Shown: positions 37,641 through 49,207 of the stretch, in pieces | Position numbering within the stretch: position 1 is the first letter of the stretch | How the letters are laid out: every line of letters begins with the position of its first letter | DNA from: Sipunculus nudus | Taxonomy: Eukaryota > Annelida > Sipuncula > Golfingiida > Sipunculidae | Direction: 5' to 3' | NCBI GenBank assembly: GCA_026874595.1 | Contig: CM049306.1 | Span: forward strand, 43,028,019 to 43,092,018 | DNA: 64,000 nt | Program-made: the position numbers and the translations under genes | Notes under the pieces: generated by a model | Told to the model about the DNA's origin: nothing | The model's database searches: none | What the model saw: the letters and a program-made list of their open reading frames with translations, nothing else

Positions 37641-38556
37641 ATTTCATCACCACAAAACAAAGCTTAATATTAGATCATTAGTGTTACATCAATTAATGTG
37701 CTACATTTCTCATTTAATTTTTTTAAATCCATTTTTATTTTCACTTACATCTTGAAATTGGGTTTAAAGTAAAAGGCAATATCTTGCTATTTTCCTTGGT
37801 ACAAAATTAAGCAATTCCTTAAAGAATGTGCAATTTTCACTTTCAACTTCACAAATAGTACATGAGCTCATCACAAAATATACAGAAGGAAGAGGATTTA
37901 TACCACAGATGGAAGGTTTTCCTATAAAGACCAGCTTAATACTTTGAGTCAGTTGAGTGAAAACCATTCTGAACTTGAAAAGATTTGTTTCTTTATCTTA
38001 GCCACTTATGAACTTCATATAAAGATTTGTCAATGAAAGTTTTGATTCCAATGGATGAACAGAATACTAGTTATAACTAGAGCGCAATCAGAGACAGCTG
38101 TATATCATGTGATCCAGATACAGGAGAACCTGTCATGAGGGGACACATGTGGGATATTGCCGAAGTGTCCATACATTGCAGGTGTACCTTCATGAGAGGT
38201 AGGGACAGATGCAGATAGAGAATTACTGTATGGAGATTCATTCAACAATTAAAACAAAAGAATCACCTACCTTTAAGTATATAAAATAAAATGTTTTTAT
38301 ATCAATAAAAAATGAAAAAAATATTTATATGGACATCTAACACAAGAAAGAAGGTTCTTTGATGTCATGATTTCATGCTTAAAAGTTTTTAAAGAGCTGG
38401 TTCATTTTTAAATACAAAATTAAATAAATGGTGGATCATGAGTATAATTTCATAGAAATAGTAACTATTTACTAACAAAGCCTTAAAATTTTTTATTAAA
38501 TAAAATATATTTAAAATATTTCTTAATTACATATTGTTTCTGAATAAATAAATAAC
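37641..38556. other. AT-rich unique sequence, no feature seen
   Basis: Nothing could be supported. Confidence 0.5.
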
Positions 38557-39211
38557 AAGGGACCCATGGCACTCAGCTGATTGTAACAGTTATAACTGCA
38601 TCACCATAGATGATGTAAGTCATCTGAGCTATAGCGATCACTTTTTGTCCGTCCATCCATCTGTCCGTTAACCAAGCACAAATCATAACCGCTGGACCTA
38701 GAATCTTGTAACTTGAGATTCTGAGAAGTCCATGAAAAATCTCCTTGGAAACCAGAAAATAGGTCTCTGTTATCCATATCCTTTGAGCAAGGGGCACCAA
38801 AGTACCCCCAAGAATAGTCAAAAATTTCATACAAAAACTTCAATATCTCATTAACTTCATCACTGATGGTCATGATTTTTTGCATACATATTGATCATGA
38901 GATGTTTCATCAGTTACAGCAGACTGGTGGCGCCACCTGTATTTTTCGATGTTTTACTATTTGTTTTCTCTATTTTTGAGATCTTTAAAAATGTGAACAT
39001 CTGTTAACAGGAAACAAATCTTAAAGACTGGACCTAGAATCTTTATTCTTGACAAACTGAGAGACCTATGAAAAGCCTCTATGAAAACCTGGAATTAGGT
39101 CTTGGTTACCCATATCCTTTGAGCTCCCAATTACCCCCAGAATAATGGAAAATTTGATAAAACAAATTGCAACATCTCAATAACAACAACACTGATGGTC
39201 ATGATTGTTGG

Positions 39212-40988
39212 TACCGTAAAAAATGGTGTATAAGATGAACTAGTGTATAAGACAAGGTGGATTTTTTGCATCAAAATGGGGTAAAAATTATTTTTAGCCA
39301 AATAAAGTAGGAGACAGGTTGAGACCATTTCGACTGAGGATGTGAAGGTGAGATGTTTTAATTTGACTTGAGTGTCACTTGAACAAATAAAAAGATTAAA
39401 CATTTTTGTTTCTGGTTGTTGTTTATATCAATATTTGAATGCTAATAATAATATTGTTAATAGGATTTAAAAAAGACAATACAATAACAGAATACCTTTG
39501 ATCTCCCATTGGCCACCATTTTTGACATTGTGACACAGGTAAGTCATAGTTTCCGGTCGATCAAGGGCTTCATTTATAGGTTTTGGTGTATAAGACAGGG
39601 TAGCTTTTCTCAATCAATACTGTGGATTCAGATAATATCGTGGGCTTAAAATTTCGTGGTTTTTGTACAAAATGCATATCGTGGGGTATTTGAATTCGTG
39701 GAAGGACATAGAAAACTTCAGGAAATTATGTTTATTTATACCTCCATGTGCGCAAGGAAGACGAGCCCGATGTACACAGGTGGTTCGGCTTTGATGCTTA
39801 TCACACGGTGCGCCTGTACAGCGATCAATCGGGTCAGTGTTGAACAAACATGCTCCGCCCGACCCGAGCCTAACGAAGAATTAATCAGCCGTGACCGAAA
39901 GTGCCGGGCGATACATCGGCTATTATTTGTAACAACCGATACATCGTCTACCAGTTATAACACCCGATCACACCATGTTCACAGAAAACGTAAACCATCA
40001 CTTGACCAGAGGAAAAATGAAACGGGACCGTCCACAAAGACATGAAGGTTTATAACTTTTTTTTAATCTAGGCGATAGTCACATGTGGCGCCTGTATATT
40101 CCTGACGGGGCGGTGAGATGAGACACGGTTCGTTCGTCATTCATCATTTCAGCTATATTTGGAAATTATAAAGAAATAATTTGCCTATTAGTATTCTGTG
40201 GCGCTTACTTGCGTTAACATATATATGTACAACTATCGACAATAATCGGAAGAAGTACCGCCTTCATGTATTTATAATGGCTCACAGTTATGCACGCAAC
40301 TCGCGGTAATGCAAATGAGTTTACATGGCGCTTGTGTTTTAGGCCAATAGGTAACGCAAGTCTCGTTTAATATCTATTGAAAGAAGGTTGAAAAGGCCGG
40401 TTCCGAAAAAGCCGTGCCTCGGTAGCTGTGGTTACGAACATTGGAACTTGTGTACCGTTCTTGGCGTTTCAGAACTACCGCTTTGCGCGACAGAAATGTG
40501 GTATTGTTCTTGAATTTTCACCCGAAATGTTGATAAGAGGAAATGTGGGGATACGTTTCAGTTTAAATTATTCTTTGATATTGTTTTATTGTAAATATAT
40601 CAGGGGCGCCGTGTTTTTACGATATTAGGGGAAATAATTTAATTGACAAAAGAAGATTTATAAATCCAGCATTTTAATAGTAATTTACGAAAAGCAATTC
40701 AGTGCATTTAATAAATGTATAAAATCAATCATAAAAATAGTAATAAACAATTTTTGTATCTTTATTGAAAAGTCAGCCAGCGGTAACAATTATATATATA
40801 AAGTCGACCACAAGCTTCCGTTAAGATATCGTATATCCTCTGACCGTGTGATTTTTGATCGTTGGAATCATGAATTCGTGGATTATCTTGATCCACGAAA
40901 ACCACGAAAATAAAATCCCAACTAATATTTCTGAATCTACAGTATTTGAGGTATAAATTTTTCGACTTATACACCAGTTTTTACTGTA
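39212..40988. mobile_element. TA-flanked inverted-repeat transposon inside element F
   Basis: Inverted ends: left CCGTAAAAAATGGTGTATAAG-like and right the complement of CAGTAAAAACTGGTGTATAA, each next to TA (39212-39213 and 40987-40988). A duplicated TA target and CMGT ends fit the Tc1/mariner-pogo superfamily. Leaving out the inner element, about 450 bp remain and contain no transposase frame, so it is non-autonomous. GTGTATAAGAC recurs inside, near 39243 and 39580. Confidence 0.75.
39618..40944. mobile_element. Second transposon nested in the first, CpG-rich
   Basis: Inverted ends of nearly 50 bp begin CTGTGGATTCAGA (39620) and CTGTAGATTCAGA (complement at 40942), flanked by TA. Both ends carry TTTCGTGG-type repeats. 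The interior, about 1.2 kb, is much richer in CpG and GC than anything around it. It has a 129-codon frame (39656-40045, +) with a basic, Ser/Thr-rich C-terminal part and no recognised domain, and a 66-codon frame at 40428-40628. No DDE transposase was recognised; it is probably a deletion derivative, or it carries captured sequence. Confidence 0.75.
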
Positions 40989-41215
40989 TACCTATTGATC
41001 ATGAGATGTTTCATCAGTTTCTGCAGACTGGTGGTGCCACCTATATTTTCCGATTTTTTACGAATTGTTTTCTCTATTTTTGAGACCTTTAACAATGTGA
41101 ACATCTGTTAACAGAGCACAAATTGTAAAGACTGGACCTAGAATCTTTATTCTTGACACACTGAGAGACCTATGAAAAGTCTCCATGGAAACCACAAATT
41201 AGGTTATAATTTATA

Positions 41216-41489
41216 TTAGCAAATACCTTTAATTTCTATTCTACTGAGACAGGAAAATAATGAGCAACTAGATATTTCTTGGCAGGTGCCATAGTATCAC
41301 CAGACAATTAATCCCCCCCCCCCCCCTTTAAAAATAGTCCCTCCATCTTCAGCAGCATATTCTGACATTTGGCAAGCGACTATTGTTTCTTCCATCTATC
41401 AACTTTAGAAACAATATTTTTTACCAAATATTGGGGCCAATAAAGAGAATCACTCTTATGAAAAGTAGATGAATTTATACTATAAAAAA
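41216..41489. other. Unique spacer with a poly-C run
   Basis: A C run lies at 41313-41326. Otherwise short unique text between element F and the next array. Confidence 0.6.
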
Positions 41490-42261
41490 TGGTAAGGTAG
41501 GTGGCGCCACCTGTCTGGTTGACAAGAAAACTCTCCAAGATGGATGTGCATGCCAAATTGGAAAACAACACATTACAGGACTCCTCAGATATGAGCAATT
41601 TTCATCTAAAACAAATATACAGATGGATGTCATGGCAAAACAATTGCAGATGGCGCCGCCAGTCTTATGTATAAGCTGGATAAGTCCAAGATCTATAGAT
41701 ATGCACAATTTCAGGCCAATAGGCCAAATCACTCCTGAGAAAAGGGCATTAATTTACTCTAAAAAAAGGGAAGTTAGGTGGTGCCACCTGTCTGTTTTAT
41801 GAGAAAACTTTCAAAGATGGATGGACATGCCAAATTTCAGACAAAAACCTTGAACCACTCCAGAGATAAAAGCAATTTTCACCGAAGCAAATGTATAGAT
41901 GGATGCTACAGCAAAATGATTGCAGATGGCGCCACCAGTCTTATTTACAAGATGGAGGAGTCCAAGATCTATGGATATGCACAATTTCAGGCCAATAGGG
42001 CAAACCACTCCCCAGAAAAGGGCATGATATTATTTACATAAACGGGAAGGTAGGTGTCTGGTTTACGAGAAAATTTTTGGAGATGCATGGACATGTCAAA
42101 TTTCAGACCAATACCTTGGACCACTCCGGAGATATGAGCAATTTTCACCTAAAGCACAAGTACAGATGGACGCCACAGCATAACAATTGCAGATGGCACC
42201 ACCAGTCTTGAATACAAGAAGGAGGTATCCAAGATCAATGTACATGCCCAATCTGTCAATA
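41490..42261 (+). repeat. Second palindromic array, period about 277 bp
   Basis: GGTGGCGCCACC at 41500-41511 and GGTGGTGCCACC at 41777-41788 are 277 bp apart, with a decayed third start near 42050. Each unit again has a second half carrying GATGGCGCC-CCAGTCTT. The order of motifs (palindrome, ATGCACAATTTCAGGCCAAT, CTCCTGAGA) matches the array at 32.4-33.8 kb despite much sequence change. Confidence 0.8.
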
Positions 42262-43100
42262 AGTTTTAGACTAATAATGCTCATAGTACTGTCAAGTGGC
42301 AATGATGGGGTATTAAAAGGCACTAAAAAACAAGAGAAAGACAGAAGGAAGCACCACCTGTCTTCCAAAAAAAAGACAAAGCTATCTAAGAACTTCGATC
42401 AATTTGATTTTATTATGAAAGTAATCTGTCCATAAGTTTTTTACTTATAATGCTCACAGTACTGTTAAGTGGCAATGATGGGGGTATTAAATGGCACGAA
42501 AACAAGAAAAGGATAACAGGTGGTGCTACCAGTTTCTGGTACATGACAACTATATCTAAGATCTTCGGTCAAATTGATTTTGGATCAATCTGTGCAAGAT
42601 TTCTTGAGATATTTAAGAATTTGTGTGATTTTCCCCAAATTTGGACCTATTCAAGGTCAAGGTCACTCTCCTAGTAAAGGTCATGACCCCAATTTATAAA
42701 CACATCATCCCATAACCCAAGTCTATGTATATGCATAATATGAAAGAAATCTGTCCATTAGTTTTTGACTTGTAATGCTCACAGTACTGTTAAGTGGCAA
42801 TAATGGGGGTATTAAATGGCGCGAAAACAAGAAAAGGATAACAGGTGGTGCCACCAGTTTTTTCGGTACATGACACCACTCTCTAAGATCAATTTGATTT
42901 TTGGATCAATCCATGCAAGACTGCTTGAGATATTTAAGAATTTGTGTGATTTTCCCCCCAAAAAGGACATATTCAAGGTCAAGGACACTCTCCTAATAAA
43001 GGTCATGACCCCATTTTTAATAGGCTTCGTCCTCTCACCCATATCTATGAACATGTCAAGTTTGGTGAAGATCCGTAAAATATATTTTGAGTTATAGCGT
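42262..43100 (+). repeat. Three related tandem segments
   Basis: TAATGCTCACAGTACTG, AAGTGGCAATGATGGGG and TATTAAA recur at about 42272, 42449 and 42770; the last two copies continue in parallel through GGTGGTGCTACCAG or GGTGGTGCCACCAG, TTAAGAATTTGTGTGATTTT and ATTCAAGGTCAAGG. The final part, about 43030-43100 (ATGTCAAGTTTGGTGAAGAT), is a common invertebrate repeat signature by recollection. Confidence 0.75.
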
Positions 43101-43675
43101 CCAAATGAAATCTCTGCGGCGGCGGTGGCGGAGAAACCAAACCTAAACCAAAGTGTCTCAAGACTTTGTCTGGCGATACAAATATTTGCATTAGATCCTA
43201 TTTTTTCTTTTGTTAAGTCATTTTCTTTAAGTTTATAAATTTTACTTTATATTCACAGTATATCATATATATCCAAATATTAAAATTGATTCATAAATCT
43301 AAATTGCATCAACATTTATACTTAATTTAGTCAGGTAACATCACATTATGCACACTTATATATTTCTTTTTTTTTATAAAATATATTTTTTAAATTTGCA
43401 AAGCAATACATATATGACAATAACACTCCAGAATTCACAATTTTAAATTGCACCTTTATTTATCCATGATTTGTTTCATACACTATCAAATTATGCTTAC
43501 TGATGGGTTAAATTATATTTTATTTAATTATTTAAAAGGAAATAATTTCTTAAAAATGCTACATCAGAACAACGTGGCATCTCTTGGATTACTTCTTGAA
43601 TTAATATTTCAAGAAAAGTTGGGCACATTGGATCAAAAACAGCTTTACATTTAAAGAACTAGAATAGGGGAATTC
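43101..43675. repeat. Decayed repeat ends and AT-rich sequence
   Basis: Starts with CGGCGGCGGTGGCGGAG (43116), apparently the end of the preceding repeat. From about 43330 to 43640 it has distant similarity to copy C near 50350-50500 (CACATTATGCACAC, GTGGCATCT, AAGTTGGGCACATTGG). No gene. Confidence 0.4.
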
Positions 43676-44570
43676 CACAAGATATGAGTGATTTTAGCCC
43701 ACGGCAGACAAACAGATGGACCCTGTGCAAAAATGGTTGCACAAGGTCCATCCAGTTTTGTGAATGATTAAGAGCTATAAGAGCTATACACATGCAAAAT
43801 TTTGGCCCAATCAGTCAAACGGTTCCCGAGATATGAGCTTGGATGTCTGCAGCATAAACTAGAATGTAGGTGGTGCCACCTGTCATAAAATAAAGACAGC
43901 TGTCCAGGATGTATAAACCTGCAAATTTTAGGCAGATATGTCAAACCATTGCCGAGGTATGAGTTAAAATTTTATCCCACGGTGGACAAACAGATGGACG
44001 CTTTGCAAAAACGGTTGCAGGTGGCCCCACCAGTTTTGCGCATGATAAAGAGCTATGTGAGATCTATACACATGCAAATTTTCAGGAAGATACGTTAAAC
44101 CAGTCTGGAGATATAAAGCATGGATGTCTGCAGTGTGAATGTGCATGAAGGTGGCTACACCTGTCATAAAATCAAGAAAGCTATCCAGGATATACACGCA
44201 TGCCAAATTTCAGGTGAATTAATCAAACCACTGCAGAGATATGAGTGATTTTAACCCAAGGCAGATGGACAGATTTTTGTGTATGTTATAAAGCTATCCA
44301 TGGGCTACATTTGTACAAATTTTTTTTCCTGATCGGTCAAACAGTTCCCGAGTTATGTGGGTTTATGTGTGGAAACAGACTCACAGATGGACGCAGAGCG
44401 CAGGTCAGAGGTCAAAACAAAATCGGTGTGCAGCAGTTCACATGAGACCCGAACAAAATCCTGGATTTCGTAAAATTCTGCCCAGCAGTTATGGAAGAGT
44501 TATCCGAACACCTACGCAGCGGCGGCACTGGCTGAAAACATAGTATCCGCAAAACTCTGATTTGGCGGAT
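43676..44570 (+). repeat. Third palindromic array, relative of the 278-bp array
   Basis: Carries GATATGAGTGATTTT, GGTTGCA, CCAGTTTTG, CACATGCAAAATTTTGGCCC, GGATGTCTGCAG, GGTGGTGCCACC (43867-43878) and their second-unit counterparts (GGTGGCCCCACC near 44021, GGATGTCTGCAG at 44122). About 2.5 units remain. The end, GTATCCGC ... GCGGATAC (44541-44571), is an 8-bp stem with AAA/TTT extension, another terminal hairpin. Confidence 0.8.
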
Positions 44571-44910
44571 ACAATTATAAAATACAGACCTAATTTCTGG
44601 CATGTACATAGGAACTATATCGAGGAATATTTATGGTAAATATGAGGAAAAACAGATGAGTGGTTTTGATATTAGGCAGTCCTGAAGTGGGAAAATAGGT
44701 TTTTAATAAAAAATTGAGGTTTTTCCTTAATTTATCAAAGGAACAAAGTCGCAAAGACCCAGTTTTCAGCTTGGTAGGAGATCTTGGGGACATCTAACAT
44801 TAAGCCGAATTTTGGATTCCTAGGTCTTACGGTTACAAAATGTGCCACATCTATGTATGGACAGACAGAAGGACAGACGGACGACGGACAATGGACCACG
44901 ATTAGGAAAA
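44571..44910 (+). mobile_element. Truncated 3' module of the copy A-C family (copy D)
   Basis: Matches the last module of copies A-C: GTGGTTTTGATATTAGGCAG, ATTGAGGTTTTTCCTTAATT and GGTAGGAGATCTTGGGGACA, then a GGACAGACGGACGACGG tract. It stops at GGACCACGATTAGG, lacking the hairpin and TAAAAA. Confidence 0.8.
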
Positions 44911-45220
44911 AAAGTCATCCTGCAAACTTCTGTTTTAGATAAACTTAAATGATAGGAATATATTCGGAATAACAGAAAAGGGTGACTAGGGTATTACCAG
45001 ATTACTAAGACAAATCTTTGGGTGTGTCAGGGCTTTCAACAGGAAGAAAAAATCAGGAGTCCACCAGGATGCCCAGGCTAAAATGTTAGAGTCACATCCG
45101 AGTTTGGCACCTCAAAAGGGAAGATAATCTATGCTATATTTTGAATAGTTATGTAAAATTTACCCTTTTTTGCATTTCATGTCATTATCAAATCAGTATA
45201 TGATTAGAAATCATGTCACT
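44911..45220. other. AT-rich unique sequence, no feature seen
   Basis: Nothing could be supported. Confidence 0.5.
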
Positions 45221-45356
45221 AGGCAAAAAAAAAGGATGGTTCTCAGGCACTGCCCTATTCAATTTTAACACCTCCCCCCCCCCCCCACCCATCTCAAAAA
45301 TTTTTATTTTGATTTTTATCTTTCAAGAAGATAAAATAATAAAATTTTGATAAGTT
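45221..45356. mobile_element. MITE family 1, left part of an interrupted copy
   Basis: Starts AGGC, A run, GGATGGTTCTCAGGCAC as in the intact copies, has a C run at 45274-45286, and follows them through TTTCAAGAAGATAAAAT. It breaks at 45356 where copy B begins; the rest of the MITE resumes at 47861. Confidence 0.85.
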
Positions 45357-47860
45357 AAGGGACCTATGGGTCACGGCGCTCAGCTGTTATATATGATAAA
45401 AAAATATGATTTAGAAATGATTAACAAATTGAGTACTATTGTCACAAAGATTTTGACTTGGACATATAACTTATTAGCAGAACATATAATATAAGAGTTT
45501 AACTATTTATTAAAAAAAATTACAAATATTGTCCCAAATATAATTTTTATTAAAAATAATAAGAAGATTGTATGATTTTTTAAAATGAAATATAACTGAA
45601 ATGATTATTAAAATAATATTAAAGAATATATTCATGGATGCATTCATGAATACATTTTGAAAGTATTTGCACTGGTATTCATATACTTTCATTTTTACCT
45701 GAATTCCCATTCTTTATGCAAGAAATTTTATAATGCAGTACATATTCATATTTGTATTTTAATACAGTTGCAAAGTATTTGCACCATGTCTGGTATTTAT
45801 ATAGTTTTCACCAAACAATGATGTTGAGAATCCAGAATATACAAAATTCACACATTTAAATAATGATCACAAGTACCTGGTTTTGTGGCTTTTATTTATA
45901 TTTAAAAAAAAATAAATGTAATATATTCATTTTGGACTAATTTCACATCAATGTACACACTAGACACAGTAGGAATCTAGATTAATATTATCAACTGCAT
46001 CTTTGTCTATCATTAATTTTCTTTATATGATACCTAATGATTAGTAATAACTAATATGATTTACTTTTTTATCATAAAAATTGAACTGAAAAATACTGCA
46101 TGGTGTTATTTGGAATATGTGACATTCTATCCTTTGATACAAGATTCTTATATCATCAGTAACTGCAAGTTAATTTCCTGTTATTATAAACTAACAAATT
46201 CCTTTTCTATTTTTCTTTAATTTGTTATTAAAAACCAATAAGAATTTATTAATTTATTGTTTATTGTTATTTTGTTGGTTAAAACTACTAGATGAGTTGG
46301 GTTGGACACCGGGATCAACTGTGGCTGGCCATAAGCTGCTTGGCTGCCCAAGTGAATGCCTCGCCTCAAGCATGCATAATTTGCTGAAATTTCAACAAGG
46401 TCAACATACAAATGACTCAAGAGGGGCTGGAGAGAGCCAAGGTCTGACATGGTCTCATAAAAACATTAATAAAAGCTACAGTTTTTGCCAATTTCTTTCA
46501 GCTTTCTAAACTAAAAAGCTGAAATCCTTATGTGTGTATGATATGAAAATTATATCAATAGTGCTCACAGGAAACAAACGTGCCATGGTCAAAGTTGAGC
46601 AAAATTTAAGGTACTAATTTTATATTTATACTAATAACTTGTAAAATTTGAAAAATTCAGAACTAATTTTGGGTATTCAATGGAATCTTGATGAAATAAT
46701 GTTTCATCCCTGAAAAAAAATCTCTAGCTTCAGCAATCCTCTTGTTAAGGGAGTAAATATATTTCTTGATTTTTTACAAAGTGCATTATGTTTGGGCCCA
46801 TAACTTTAAACAATTAGGCAATACTGACATAATTTCTGGCATGTGCATAGAGAATGTATAGAAAAATATATATATCATATATGATAAAAGTCAGATCAGT
46901 GGTTTTGATATTAGGCAGTCTTGAAGTGTAACAATGCGTTTTTAATGGAAAAATGAAGTTTTTCATTAATATCTCGAAGGTATTAAGTCCTAGTGACCAC
47001 ATTCTTGGCATGGTACGGGATTTTGGAGACATCTAATTGTTTGCCAAATTTTAGGAACTGAGAGCTGAAGCTGGGGAGCTGAGCTCTTGCAAACTGCATA
47101 ACACTAGCTTGATGTAAACAATATGTTACATGGTGCTTGAAAACTTGAATAAAATCTACAGTTTTTGATCAACTGGTTTCAAATTTTTGGTGTTAACAGA
47201 CAAAATGCTGAAAAAAACATGCTGTGAAAATTAAATCCACAGTACTTACAGGAAAAAAACGTGCCATGGTCAAAGTTGGGCAAAATTTAAGGTACCAATT
47301 TTATATTTTTGTTAATATTTTAAAAAAATTAAAAGATTTTGATCTAATTTAGGGTATACAATTTAATTTTGATTAATTAAAGTTATATTACTGGAAAAAA
47401 AAGTCCATAGCTTTAACAAGCTTTGTGTTAAGTGATCAAATATCTTTCCTGATTTTTTACAAAATGCATTATGTTTGGGCCCATAACTTTTTTAATTTAT
47501 ATAATACAGACTTAATTTCTTGCATGTACATAGGAACTATATAGAGGAATATTTATGGTAAATATGAGGAAAAACAGATGAGTGGTTTTGATATTAGGCA
47601 GTCCTGAAGTGTGAAAAAAGGATTTTAATAAAAAATTGAGGTTTTTCCTTAATTTCTCAAAGGAATGAAGTCGCAAAGACCCAGTTTTCGGCTTGGTAGG
47701 AGATCTTGGGGACATCTAACATTATGCTGAATTTTGGAATCCTAGGTCTTATGGTTTCAAAATGTGCCACATCTACGGACGAACGGACAGACGGACGGAC
47801 GATGGACAATGGACCACGACTATAGCTCAGATGACTTATAGTCAGCTGAGCTAAAAAAAA
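45357..47860 (+). mobile_element. Large non-autonomous repeat element, copy B, inserted in a MITE
   Basis: About 2.5 kb, starting AAGGGACCTATGGGTCACG and ending GTCAGCTGAGCT plus an A run. MITE sequence on both sides fixes these ends. Compared with the intact MITEs, roughly 45-55 bp of target are missing at the junction, so the insertion came with a small deletion, or the target was already shorter. Interior as in copy A, including the two modules (about 46780-47090 and 47450-47760), but without the extra 120 bp near the left end. No enzyme frame. Confidence 0.85.
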
Positions 47861-47998
47861 TTATGTTATTATCCTGCTTTTCCCTGATCATATGACATTT
47901 TTATCAAAACATAAAAAAAGGTAATAAAAAAACGCCCACCCACACTGAGTTATGAAAAAAAAGTGCCTGAGAACCATACCTTTTTTTTTGGCCCTACA
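47861..47998. mobile_element. MITE family 1, right part of the interrupted copy
   Basis: Resumes with TTATGTTATTATCCTGC and CCTGATCATATGACATTTTT. It ends with GTGCCTGAGAACCATACC, a T run and GGCCCTACA, the inverted partner of the left end at 45221. Confidence 0.85.
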
Positions 47999-49207
47999 TT
48001 ATTATTTTGTGGAAATGTAATGGTCAGTTATCAGCGCAGTCTTTGTAGGCTGCTGACTGTTTGGTTTGTGGCAGCCAGAAAACGTTAGTGACTGTTTCAA
48101 GGGCAAACCTGGATCCTTTCAGCCCTACAGCTAGAAATTTGTGGATCCTATTGGATGCTTGGAACCCAAGAAATAAGCATTCAAAAGGAGATTGTGAGTG
48201 TCACAGGTACATAGCATGATAGGTGGCGTTGTAAAAATTGTGGAAATTTAATTGTCCCCCTTAGGACACACTTGGCATCATTCTTGACAGTTCAAGAGCA
48301 AAAACAGGCATAACTAAGGTATTGCCACAAAGTAGTTGTGTGACAGATTTCACTGTTACCACTGTTAATTATAAAATAGAACATATTTTGTGTTTTAACA
48401 AAAGGCATGTGCCCTTGCAACATGAACAAGAAACCATAGAACTGTACCTTTACATTTGTATGCATATTAATATGTGATTGCCAAAAAAACCATATACATG
48501 TTATAATGTCAAATATTGTTTTCTCTTTAATAATGAAAGTCCTTTATAATGTTCAGTAGTTGGTAAAAATTAAACTAAATATGGGGATAAAAAACACTCC
48601 TGGCCATGATTAAAAGTCTTGTGGTTTTGCATTAAGTGGCCTGGTGGCAGGACAAACAAATTGATCATTTCCATGCTGCATTGGAAGAAACCAATCAACC
48701 TCATGAAAGATTTTTTATGGGCTGATGTCATAAGGTCTGTGACCTGGTGAAAACAGCAGAATCTAACAAATGACAGCCAAGACCACAAAAGTGAAACAGT
48801 AATATCACTCACACTGTACCTGCGTGACAATATAACATTTACTTCACAGACTTTGCTTCATATTAGATTTTTTATGCCTGAATGCCTCTCTGTGCAATAA
48901 TACATAAAGAGGTTTTCAAATGATCACCATGCAGAAAAGGTCAATCTTGATGTAGTTTCATGAATAGTGTGCTCTCTTGCCATAAGGTGGCGCTACCAAC
49001 CTATCTGGTGAAATATTTCATGCAGCAAATTGGTGTAATAAAAGATAGCAATAATATAAACATGTACACTTATAATTTGTACATGAAGCATCTGCTGACA
49101 CACTACATGCCATATCTAACTATTTATCATTTCTGAGAACTAATAAATTTGAAGATATTTTAATAATATGTAAAACTCATCAAGTAAAATTGACAATGAT
49201 AATAAAC
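47999..49207. other. AT-rich unique sequence, no feature seen
   Basis: An isolated imperfect palindrome, AGGTGGCGCTACC, lies near 48985, related to the array motif. Nothing else could be supported. Confidence 0.45.

Larger units (their letters stand above)
38557..41215 (-). mobile_element. Repeat element F, split by nested transposons
   Basis: Read on the minus strand, its 3' end has GGACGGAC text (38641-38680), CTATAGCTCAGATGACTTAC and then CAGCTGAG, running into CCATGGGTCCCTTG (plus: CAAGGGACCCATGG at 38557). This is the inverted form of the start of copies A-C. The interior is a tandem repeat of about 325 bp, with units starting near 38689 and 39014 and a partial third from about 41110. 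It is marked by CTGGACCTAGAATCTT, CCATATCCTTTGAGC and GGTGGCGCCACC (38926-38937). The second unit is interrupted at 39212-40988 by another transposon. Left of the break ends TGATGGTCATGATTGTTG; right resumes ATTGATCATGAGATGTTTC, matching continuous text at 38855-38910. Confidence 0.75.

Noticed and set aside
39656-40045. 129-codon frame as a transposase
   Set aside because: It lies in the right place inside an inverted-repeat element, but no DDE motif or DNA-binding domain could be seen, and it starts in the terminal repeat itself.
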